Made by a program: the position numbers and the translations under genes. A stretch of 14,125 nucleotides of DNA from Pseudomonadota bacterium. Its GTDB lineage: Bacteria; Pseudomonadota; Gammaproteobacteria; Arenicellales; UBA868. Location: assembly GCA_018661145.1 (NCBI GenBank), contig JABJIU010000106.1:1-14125 (forward strand), read 5' to 3'. Positions 7,366-14,125 of the stretch are shown piece by piece; positions within the stretch are counted from its first letter, which is position 1; each line of letters begins with the position of its first letter. Under the pieces are notes generated by a model. It was not told the origin of the DNA, ran no database searches, and worked only from the letters and a program-made list of their open reading frames with translations.

Positions 7366-7617
7366 CAGATTACAAAACATGATTAGTTAGGAATGCGGGT
7401 CGACAGCGGCTTGTACTTTGAACTGATGAAGTAAGTATTTTCACGTATCAATTATTTGTATCTTGTGAGAGTCAGTCCACCTTTTGTGATCTTCGAACGC
7501 TTGCTATTTAGGATATTCGAAAGCCAGTTGTCTTGGACTGCATTAGCCTGGCAAGAGTATTTTTCCTACGCCGCAATCCCTTATGATCCATTGCTGATTC
7601 GCCCAAAGAACTTATTC
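7366..7617. other. AT-rich divergent spacer between the adhC operon and the sugar dehydrogenase gene
   Basis: Adding the adhC leader, about 300 bp separate the two divergent coding regions. The plus-strand frame of the dehydrogenase stays open back to a TTG at 7456, but those extra 54 residues do not look like the family and would bury the signal peptide, so I treat the stretch as noncoding. Two copies of the self-complementary hexamer TTCGAA occur 24 bp apart (7492-7497 and 7516-7521) and may be binding sites. No clear plus-strand promoter was found. Confidence 0.5.
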
Positions 7618-8754
7618 GTGAAGATACGCTTTTATCTCGCCGCGCTTGCTGTTCTCATCTGCCTTGGCTCGGGGACAAGGGCCCTAGCTGATGACGGTAA
7701 TGTTTTTGAGAGTGACAAAGCAACATTTCAGGTAATTACTGTCGCATCAGGCCTTGGCCATCCATGGTCAATGGCATTTCTGCCTTCTGGCGACATCTTA
7801 GTGACCGAACGCTCAGGCACCCTTCGCCTGATTCGAAACGGTGTGCTACAGGATGATCCGGTTGCGGGCTTGCCTGAGATCTCTGCCCAGCAGGATCAGG
7901 GTGGTCTCCTGGATATTGCGCTGGATCCGGATTTTGAGAACAATCGACGGCTTTGTATTTCGTACGTAGCCAAAGGCGAGGGTGGGCGGGGCACGGAGAT
8001 AGGCTGCGGCACTTTCCGCAATAGCCGAATTCAGGACCTGCAGGTAATTTTCCGGGCAGCCCCCAAGAGCAAATCCGGCAGACATTTTGGCTGCCGCTTG
8101 CTTTTTGCAGATGGCTATCTTTATGCCACCCTCGGGGATCGGGGTAAACGACCCCAGGCACAGGATCGGGGAACGCACCCTGGGTCAGTGATACGGCTTT
8201 TCCCTGATGGCGCGATCCCACCGGATAATCCTTTCGCAGGAAGAAGTGGTTACCAACCCGAAATCTACACCTACGGCAACCGCAATCCTCAGGGACTCGC
8301 ACAGGACCCTATGACGGGCGTGATCTGGATGCATGAGCATGGCCCCCGTGGCGGTGATGAACTCAACCGGGTAATTGCCGGCGCTAACTACGGGTGGCCA
8401 GTGATCAGTTACGGCAAGGAGTATTTTTTGCCCAAAGCGGTCGGTGAGGGTACTTACAAGGTCGGCATGGAACAGCCGATTCACTATTGGACTCCATCGA
8501 TTGCTCCTTCGGGAATGACTTTTTATTCAGGCTCACGTTTCCCCGGTTGGCAAAACAGTTTGTTTCTCGGTTCGCTGAAATTCCAGGAACTCGTGCGCTT
8601 GGAGTTTGATCGAGGTCAGGTCGTTGCCGAAGAGCGCTTGCTGAGTGGAGAGTACGGTCGGATACGGGATGTCCGTCAGGGCCCTGAGGGTGCACTGTAT
8701 CTGCTGACCGATGCTGAAGACGGGCGACTGTTGAAAATAGCCCCCGCCGATTAA
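7618..8754 (+). CDS. PQQ-dependent aldose sugar dehydrogenase, secreted (YliI/Asd-like)
   Basis: The protein is a six-bladed beta-propeller quinoprotein of the glucose/sorbosone dehydrogenase family. It oxidises aldoses to lactones in the periplasm with pyrroloquinoline quinone. From the GTG at 7618 it has 378 residues. A basic-hydrophobic signal peptide ends in ALA with likely cleavage after Ala24. His156 in the HFGCRL motif matches the family's catalytic histidine, and Arg222 in YGNRNPQG, HGPRGGDE (241-248) and the DNPF segment near 203-206 are also family hallmarks. The pattern closely follows Escherichia coli YliI as recalled. The in-frame TTG at 7456 gives a longer but less plausible product; only a weak AAAGAA precedes the GTG. 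It heads a plus-strand run with an enolase-superfamily enzyme 54 bp downstream. No pqq synthesis genes are in view. Confidence 0.88.
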   Translation: MKIRFYLAALAVLICLGSGTRALADDGNVFESDKATFQVITVASGLGHPWSMAFLPSGDILVTERSGTLRLIRNGVLQDDPVAGLPEISAQQDQGGLLDIALDPDFENNRRLCISYVAKGEGGRGTEIGCGTFRNSRIQDLQVIFRAAPKSKSGRHFGCRLLFADGYLYATLGDRGKRPQAQDRGTHPGSVIRLFPDGAIPPDNPFAGRSGYQPEIYTYGNRNPQGLAQDPMTGVIWMHEHGPRGGDELNRVIAGANYGWPVISYGKEYFLPKAVGEGTYKVGMEQPIHYWTPSIAPSGMTFYSGSRFPGWQNSLFLGSLKFQELVRLEFDRGQVVAEERLLSGEYGRIRDVRQGPEGALYLLTDAEDGRLLKIAPAD

Positions 8755-8808
8755 TCACTCATGGCGTTATCATAGGCACGGCTCCAACATCCTGTTTTCG
8801 AGGCCAAG

Positions 8809-10059
8809 GTGAAACTATCGGATCTTGAGATTTTCGTTGTCGGCAACCCGCCTCCAGGTTGGGGTGGTCGGTACTTTATTTTTGTTAAGTTGACGACCAG
8901 TGACGGCCTCGTCGGCTATGGCGAGGTGTACTCTGCATCAGTTGGCCCAAAGGCCATGCGCGGTGTCATTGAGGATGTTTTCGAGCGGCATATGCGCTGG
9001 GAGAATCCCGAGAATATCGAGATGATGTTTCGCCGGGCATATTCTTCGGGATTTACCCAAAGGCCTGACCTCACAGTGATGGGGGCATTTTCTGGCCTGG
9101 AGATGGCGTGTTGGGACATTCTCGGTAAGGCGCACGAGCGTCCGGTGTATGCACTCCTTGGTGGGCTGATGAATGAGCGCATCCGCTCCTACAGTTATCT
9201 TTATCCGTTGGAGCGCCATGACATTAAAACCTTCTGGAATGACTCGGAAATGGCAGTCGAAAGTGCCCAGCATATGCTCGAGCAGGGCTTCACCGCGATG
9301 AAATTTGATCCCGCAGGGCCCTATACCTTACGAGGCGGACATCAGCCTGCGCTCAGTGATATTGCTCGCTCTGTTGCTTTTTGCAAGCGTATCCGCGAGA
9401 CCGTCGGTACGCGCGCCGATATTCTGTTCGGGACGCACGGGCAGTTCACCACCTCCGGTGCTATCCGGCTCGCGAGAGAGCTCGAACCCTATGACCCGCT
9501 GTGGTTTGAAGAACCCTGCCCGCCTGACAATCTTTTGGAGTTTGCCAATGTGGCGCGCCAATGCCGAATCCCGATTGCCACAGGTGAGCGCTTAACCACG
9601 AAGGCCGAGTTTTCGGCACTTTTGCGTACCGGCGGAGTGGCTATTTTGCAGCCTGCGCTCGGCCGTTCCGGCGGCATCCTGGAGACAAAGAAGATCGCAG
9701 CAATAGCCGAGGCTTTTAATGCGCAGGTTGCACCGCATCTTTACGCGGGACCGGTTGAGTGGGCAGCCAATATCCAACTGGCAGCCAATATTCCCAACCT
9801 GTTGATGGTGGAAACGATCCAGACCGGTGGCGATTTTCATCGCCGGCTAATCGGCGATACCATCCGCTGGAACGAGGGATACATCGAAGCGCCAACCGCG
9901 CCAGGTCTTGGAATTGAGTTCGACGAGTCACTGGCGCGCGCCCATCCATGGAATGGCGATGGCCTGCATCTGGAGATGCGTGAAGCTCCCTGTGATTATT
10001 CTTCGGAGAATGTTTTCCTCGGTGGCGCACCGCCCGTTGAAAAAGATTCTGGCGATTGA
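8809..10059 (+). CDS. Enolase-superfamily (mandelate racemase/muconate lactonizing type) sugar-acid dehydratase-like enzyme
   Basis: The 416-residue protein has the two-domain form of the superfamily: an alpha+beta cap (about 1-125) and a TIM barrel. Recognisable parts are Lys165 (AMKFDP), the HGQF stretch with His210, Glu234/Glu235 (LWFEEP), Glu260 (ATGER), His310 (APHLY) and Glu335. Two acids usual in dehydratases of this group are absent: the first metal ligand, normally Asp two residues before the His, is Gly208, and the Asp of the His-Asp dyad after QP is Ala283. I recall other proteins sharing GTHGQF, so this may be a distinct conserved subgroup. Likely substrates are sugar acids. The start is GTG at 8809, with GAGG at 8800-8803. 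It sits 54 bp after a sugar dehydrogenase and 42 bp before a DUF4396-like gene. Confidence 0.85.
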   Translation: MKLSDLEIFVVGNPPPGWGGRYFIFVKLTTSDGLVGYGEVYSASVGPKAMRGVIEDVFERHMRWENPENIEMMFRRAYSSGFTQRPDLTVMGAFSGLEMACWDILGKAHERPVYALLGGLMNERIRSYSYLYPLERHDIKTFWNDSEMAVESAQHMLEQGFTAMKFDPAGPYTLRGGHQPALSDIARSVAFCKRIRETVGTRADILFGTHGQFTTSGAIRLARELEPYDPLWFEEPCPPDNLLEFANVARQCRIPIATGERLTTKAEFSALLRTGGVAILQPALGRSGGILETKKIAAIAEAFNAQVAPHLYAGPVEWAANIQLAANIPNLLMVETIQTGGDFHRRLIGDTIRWNEGYIEAPTAPGLGIEFDESLARAHPWNGDGLHLEMREAPCDYSSENVFLGGAPPVEKDSGD

Positions 10060-10101
10060 TGCGAATTGATACCGTGATCAAAGAGTGCCCAGAGGTAAGG
10101 T

Positions 10102-10548
10102 ATGGCGACAGTTGAAACCTCGTCTGATTTCCACTGGAAATGCGATCACACCTGGCGTCGCGCGTCAGTCAATACGCTCTGGTGCCTCGCGGGCTGCTCT
10201 ATAGGGGATTTTGGGACCATCTTCTTCTTTCAGTTGACCGGCATTGGTTGGTCGACCCTTGCCATCATGATGCTCGCCATCGTCAATGGCATCCTGACCT
10301 CAATCGCACTTGAGACTGCGGTTCTTTCCCGGCAGATGCCGCTCGCCAATGCATTCCGAACGGCTCTGGGGATGTCATTGATTTCAATGGTGGCGATGGA
10401 AGTCGCCATGAACATCGTTGACGTACTGTTGACCGGCGGCGCCATACTCAACTGGTGGGTGATCCCGATGATGCTCATTGCGGGGTTTTTGACACCACTA
10501 CCGTATAACTATTGGCGTTTAAAGACGCTCGGCAAAGCCTGTCACTGA
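10102..10548 (+). CDS. Small membrane protein, DUF4396-like
   Basis: The 148-residue protein has a short soluble N-terminus followed by about four hydrophobic segments (roughly 22-45, 50-75, 90-112, 116-136). The stretch ASVNTLWCLAGCSIGDFG resembles the NT-x-x-C-L-x-G-C-S-x-G signature of DUF4396, a family of unknown function. Candidate metal-binding residues cluster near the N-terminus: His11, Cys14, His16, Cys28 and Cys32. Several methionines lie in the membrane segments, and the chain ends Cys-His. The ATG has AGAGG six bases upstream. It is the third gene of the plus-strand run and ends 11 bp from the convergent MttB-family gene. The family assignment is from memory of the motif and its function is not known. 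Confidence 0.7.
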   Translation: MATVETSSDFHWKCDHTWRRASVNTLWCLAGCSIGDFGTIFFFQLTGIGWSTLAIMMLAIVNGILTSIALETAVLSRQMPLANAFRTALGMSLISMVAMEVAMNIVDVLLTGGAILNWWVIPMMLIAGFLTPLPYNYWRLKTLGKACH

Positions 10549-10559
10549 GCCGGTGCGAT

Positions 10560-12083
10560 TCAGCCCGGGGTTTTCAAAATCTCAGATTCACGCCGGGCAA
10601 TGAATTCTTGAAGGGCCTGGTCCAGCGTCGGATCAATTGGTGGCGGTTCGTAGCGCGACAGCCAATCCCGGGCTTTTGCCAGGCCTACCTGCTCGCTGGA
10701 CTTGCGGCCCTCGGCCTCCCACTGCTCAAAGGTGACGTTGTTCTGTGAAGGGAAAATAAAGAGGTTGGATTTGCGCGTGTGCGCCGTGCCAAGAAAATGC
10801 CCCCCAGGACCAACTTCCTTGATGGTTTCAAAGATCTCCTCAAGGTCGTCGTAGCGGGGCCCCTGGCAGAAGTGATAGAAGGCATCCAGTTGCTCGAAAT
10901 CGATGACGGTCTTGGCGTAACCTACTCCAAGCGTGCCTTCCATCATGCCACCGGCCATGGTGATCCACTGCGCCCCGCTTAAAAAGGACGGGAAAAGGCC
11001 CCACATCGAGTCAAAGGCAGCCTGCATGTCTGCGGACTTGGAAGTCGCACAGTTGGCAATGGCGCGATGGGGTACTCCATAGCGCCGGGCCATCTGCCCA
11101 GCGAGAAACTGCACAACGGCTGAGTCGGGGCTGCCGTGCACCGGCGCCCCGGTATTAAGCGCCACAGTCATGGCCGGTACACCGAACAGCATGGGTGCGC
11201 CGGGCCTCACCAGCTGCGCATAAGCTATCGCCATCAACGCTTCGGCAGTGACCAGCGCCATGGTCCCGACATTGCTGGCCGGACTGGATGCGCCCGCCAT
11301 CGAGAAGGGAGAGCACATCACGGCGTGATTGTTTTGGGCATAGGTTCGCAATGCGCCCAGCATGGTTTCATCCCAGACCAGCGGGGAGTTCGCGTTGATT
11401 AAAGAAGTGGTGCAGCAATTGTTCTGGGCAAAATCATCGCCAAAAACTATTTTGCACATGTCGATGGTATCCTGCGCGCGCTCGGTAGAGGTAACATTTC
11501 CGACGATCGGTTTGTCCGAGAACTTGAACCCGCTGTAGGCCATGTGCAAATGTCGATGGGGTACAGGGATGTCCATGGGCTCCACAACCGGGCCACCCGC
11601 GATGTGCACGGTTGAAGCCATGTGGTTCAGTTTCTGCAGGTTGTTAAGGTCCTCCACGGTGGCAGTGCGGCGCACCCCATCCAGGTCATAGATATAGGCA
11701 GGACCATAAGAGGGAGAAACCACCATGGATTTTCCGCCGACCTTAACGGTGCGCTCCGCATTCCGCCCGTGATGGATGTACTCGGAAGGTGCTTTGGCAA
11801 CGAGCTCGAGCAGTGAGTCACGACTGACCCGAACCCTTTCACCGTCGACTTCAGCATCGGTCTGCTTCCAGATGTCAATCGCCTGTGTTTCACGGAACTC
11901 AACGCCTATCTCCTCAACGATCCGCATCGCCGTTTCGTGAATCTGCTCGACACCTTCAGTGTTAGCAACTTCGTATACCGGCACATTTGTCATCAGCGGT
12001 GGATGATGAATAATCGGTGCATTGAGCCGCTTGGCGCGGCGCGCTGCTCGGCCGCCTTTACGGGTCTGGACTTCCTCTTCCAT
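10560..12083 (-). CDS. Trimethylamine methyltransferase (MttB) family protein, non-pyrrolysine type
   Basis: The 507-residue protein matches the MttB superfamily along its whole length. It has a basic N-terminus (RKGGRAARRAKR, 8-19), then a TIM-barrel catalytic region with family-like stretches such as GPAYIYDLDG, MCSPFSMAGASSPA and GSPDSAVVQFLAGQMARRYG. There is no in-frame TAG within the gene, so pyrrolysine is not encoded; it ends in TGA. Non-pyrrolysine members such as MtgB take methyl groups from quaternary amines like glycine betaine and pass them to a corrinoid protein. No corrinoid protein is seen in the window. The gene begins 45 bp after the stop of the DMGDH-like gene and is probably cotranscribed. 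A clear ribosome binding site is lacking, but the conserved basic N-terminus supports the ATG at 12083. The substrate is unknown. Confidence 0.9.
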   Translation of the reverse strand: MEEEVQTRKGGRAARRAKRLNAPIIHHPPLMTNVPVYEVANTEGVEQIHETAMRIVEEIGVEFRETQAIDIWKQTDAEVDGERVRVSRDSLLELVAKAPSEYIHHGRNAERTVKVGGKSMVVSPSYGPAYIYDLDGVRRTATVEDLNNLQKLNHMASTVHIAGGPVVEPMDIPVPHRHLHMAYSGFKFSDKPIVGNVTSTERAQDTIDMCKIVFGDDFAQNNCCTTSLINANSPLVWDETMLGALRTYAQNNHAVMCSPFSMAGASSPASNVGTMALVTAEALMAIAYAQLVRPGAPMLFGVPAMTVALNTGAPVHGSPDSAVVQFLAGQMARRYGVPHRAIANCATSKSADMQAAFDSMWGLFPSFLSGAQWITMAGGMMEGTLGVGYAKTVIDFEQLDAFYHFCQGPRYDDLEEIFETIKEVGPGGHFLGTAHTRKSNLFIFPSQNNVTFEQWEAEGRKSSEQVGLAKARDWLSRYEPPPIDPTLDQALQEFIARRESEILKTPG

Positions 12084-12128
12084 TTTTATCGACGCTCTGG
12101 TGTTCGGTTTTTTGTTATCTGTCGTTTC

Positions 12129-14125
12129 TTATATGCGTAGTCGCTGGTTCTCGGGATCGTAGGGTGAATCAGCAATCACAGTCGCCGGGACCCGGCGCTC
12201 AAGAACCTGGACTTCAAGAGTCGTGCCGACCTTTGTCTGATCAATATTGACGTAAGCCATCGACAGACAGTTACCGATATGGTGCGAGGTGGCGCCTGAG
12301 GTGATGCGCCCAACCAACTTGCCGTCAAAGAACACACTTTCGTTCATCCACGCATCGGCGTCTACGGTTTCAACTTTGAGCGTGACTATTTTCTTTTCAA
12401 GACCGGATTCACGCTGGTGCAGGAGGGCTTCGCGGCCGGTGAAGTCGTCTTTTTCCCATTTGATGAAACGGTCCAGCCCGGACTCAAGGGCGGTATGTTC
12501 AAGATCAAGATCCCGGTAGATCGCGCGGTAGGATTTCTCAAGACGCAGTGACTCAATAGCCCGGTAACCGCAGTGCTTGAGACCATGGGCTTCACCTGCG
12601 CGGCAGATCTCTTCAAAGAGATGTAGGTTGTAGGCAATCGGGTGATACAGTTCCCAGCCGAGCTCGCCTTCGTAGTTGATGCGCATCATTCTTACGTCGG
12701 AAGCGAGTCCCACGGTCAATGACTGGGCACTCATCCACGGGAAGGTATCGTTGCCCAAGTCCCCATCGACCAATCCACTCAGCAGGTCGCGGGCGTTGGG
12801 TCCGACGACGGTTAGGCCGCCACGCTCGGCTGTTACATTGGTGAGGCGAACGCTACCATCTGCCGGCAGTGATTTTTGCAGCACGTCAAAATCATGGCGC
12901 TCACCCCGGGGAGTGCCAACGAGGAAAAAATGCGCCTCGCCCAGGCGAGTGACGGTGAATTCCGAGCGAACGGTGCCTTTACGGGTCAAAAGGTGCGCCA
13001 GCACGATTCCACCGATTTTTCTTGGCATCCTGTTGGCAAGGATACGGTTCAGCCAGTCTTCCGTCCCGGGACCACTTGCTTCGAACTTGGCCATGGGGGT
13101 CATCTCGAAAAGCCCGACGGATTCACGTACCGCGCGGCACTCGGCACCAATATGCGGCATCGAGTTGAAGCTGCGGTAGCTCCAGACATCCCGCGCTTCG
13201 GCACCTTCCGGCGCAAACCACAGGGGAATCTCCCATCCATATACAGCGCCCCAGACAGCGCCGGCAGCACTGAGACGGTCATAACAGGGCATCATTTTCG
13301 CGGGGCGAGCCGCGGGCCATTCGTAGCCGGGATAGTGAATGCCGAAGTTGTGGCCAAAAGCCTCTTTATTCTTGTGCCCGGTGTAGACCGTGTTGGCATA
13401 GGATCCAAAACGCCTCGGATCCACTTCGCCGAGATCGATATGCGGCTCACCGTCAACAATCCAGTTGGCGAGCTCTGAGCCCAGACCACCGCCCATTAGA
13501 AGACCGCCAGTAAAACTCTCAGCAAGCCACAGATTACGCTTGCCCCAAGCCGGACCGCACAACGGAAGGTTATCGGGAGAGGCGCAGATCGGACCGCGCA
13601 CGTTTGCCTGGATACCCACTTCTCCGAGAACTGGAACGAGTTCAAGCGCTGCGGTCCAGTTTTCCTCGACCGCTTCCATGTTTTCAGGCAACAGATCCGC
13701 GCCGAACCAGTCGGGCACTCCGTCCCGCGCGAAGTGCTCAAGGTTTCCTGGGCGTTCGTAGGGGCCGAACATCAGTCCGTCCCGTTCCTCGCGGACATAG
13801 CCGTTGATCGCTTCGTTGCGCAGCACCGGCAGTTCAGGGAGTCCCCGATCTTTGCGTTCACGGACCTGGGGCACGGTCTCGGTCACCCAGTACTGGTGCA
13901 GGATCGGAAAACTGGGCAGTTCCATGCCCAGCATTCTTGCGGTTTGCTGAACATAGTTCCCCGTCGCGGTAACCACGTGCTCACAGACAATGTCGCCCTG
14001 GTTGGTGCTGACTTTCCACTCGCCGGAGGGGAGTGCGTCAATGGTATTGACCTGGGTGTTGAGATAAATGTTGGCGCCGAGCTGTTTCGCTCCCTTGGCG
14101 AGGGCCTGGGTCACATCCGCCGGTG
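12129..14125 (-). CDS. Dimethylglycine/sarcosine dehydrogenase-like FAD-GCV_T protein, N-terminus cut by the window edge
   Basis: The frame stays open to base 14125 (PADV precedes the first GTG at 14114), so about 664 C-terminal residues are visible of a protein normally near 800-850. The N-terminal dinucleotide fold and the histidine that may hold FAD covalently lie outside. Visible parts in order are the rest of the DAO flavin domain (to about residue 228, with ESFTGGLLMGGGLGSELA), the FAO_M linker (about 230-290, RPAKMMPCYDRL and YGWEIPLWFAPEG), a GCV_T folate-binding domain (about 290-560, with YEGELGWELYHP) and a C-terminal GCV_T barrel ending SPYDPENQRLR. Such enzymes oxidatively remove N-methyl groups and transfer them to tetrahydrofolate. 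An MttB-family gene follows. Sarcosine, dimethylglycine or another N-methylated substrate fits equally well. Confidence 0.9.
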   Translation of the reverse strand, partial: PADVTQALAKGAKQLGANIYLNTQVNTIDALPSGEWKVSTNQGDIVCEHVVTATGNYVQQTARMLGMELPSFPILHQYWVTETVPQVRERKDRGLPELPVLRNEAINGYVREERDGLMFGPYERPGNLEHFARDGVPDWFGADLLPENMEAVEENWTAALELVPVLGEVGIQANVRGPICASPDNLPLCGPAWGKRNLWLAESFTGGLLMGGGLGSELANWIVDGEPHIDLGEVDPRRFGSYANTVYTGHKNKEAFGHNFGIHYPGYEWPAARPAKMMPCYDRLSAAGAVWGAVYGWEIPLWFAPEGAEARDVWSYRSFNSMPHIGAECRAVRESVGLFEMTPMAKFEASGPGTEDWLNRILANRMPRKIGGIVLAHLLTRKGTVRSEFTVTRLGEAHFFLVGTPRGERHDFDVLQKSLPADGSVRLTNVTAERGGLTVVGPNARDLLSGLVDGDLGNDTFPWMSAQSLTVGLASDVRMMRINYEGELGWELYHPIAYNLHLFEEICRAGEAHGLKHCGYRAIESLRLEKSYRAIYRDLDLEHTALESGLDRFIKWEKDDFTGREALLHQRESGLEKKIVTLKVETVDADAWMNESVFFDGKLVGRITSGATSHHIGNCLSMAYVNIDQTKVGTTLEVQVLERRVPATVIADSPYDPENQRLRI

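Noticed and set aside
10549..10559. Search for a terminator in the 11-bp gap between convergent genes
   Set aside because: The gap is too short for a hairpin, and no GC-rich stem with a T-run is visible just inside either coding end.
10560..12083. Possible pyrrolysine-containing MttB
   Set aside because: There is no in-frame TAG inside the gene; the full-length frame is uninterrupted and ends at TGA.

Overview
The window reads as a chromosomal stretch of a heterotrophic proteobacterium of moderate GC content. The best taxonomic clues are a glutathione-dependent formaldehyde oxidation pair (adhC-fghA) and a dimethylglycine-dehydrogenase-like flavoenzyme next to a non-pyrrolysine MttB-family protein. 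That combination is common in marine and soil Alpha- and Gammaproteobacteria, but I cannot place it lower than phylum. There are no RNA genes, insertion sequences, integrases, phage genes or CRISPR repeats. Coding density is high and all twelve genes look intact, apart from the two cut by the window edges.

Layout. (1) 1-1777, minus strand: an AEC permease followed by a DMT/EamA permease that runs off the left edge. (2) 1944-2690, plus: a TauE/SafE (TSUP) permease, divergent from the AEC gene across a 166-bp spacer with two inverted repeats. (3) 2749-3573, minus, and 3668-4396, plus: a ferredoxin/flavodoxin-NADP reductase divergent from a type II haloacid-dehalogenase-like hydrolase. (4) 4436-7318, minus: adhC, fghA and a DMT/EamA permease, a tight operon that turns S-hydroxymethylglutathione (from formaldehyde) into formate and adds an exporter of unknown substrate. 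(5) 7618-10548, plus: a secreted PQQ-type sugar dehydrogenase, an enolase-superfamily sugar-acid dehydratase-like enzyme and a small DUF4396-like membrane protein. (6) 10560-14125, minus: a DMGDH/sarcosine-dehydrogenase-like flavoprotein with a folate-binding GCV_T half (its N-terminus lies past the right edge), followed by an MttB-family methyltransferase homologue.

How the parts may work together. Oxidative N-demethylation by the DMGDH-like enzyme releases one-carbon units as methylene-tetrahydrofolate or free formaldehyde. The adhC-fghA pair would clear any free formaldehyde, and the MttB homologue suggests a quaternary or tertiary methylamine substrate upstream. In block 5, periplasmic oxidation of an aldose to its lactone could feed a sugar-acid dehydratase. 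Both pathways are inferences from gene context. I see no striking new defence or mobile system. The points most worth checking are the DMGDH/MttB pairing, the enolase-superfamily protein lacking expected catalytic acids, the haloacid-dehalogenase-like protein with an altered motif IV, and the inverted repeats at 1814-1851.
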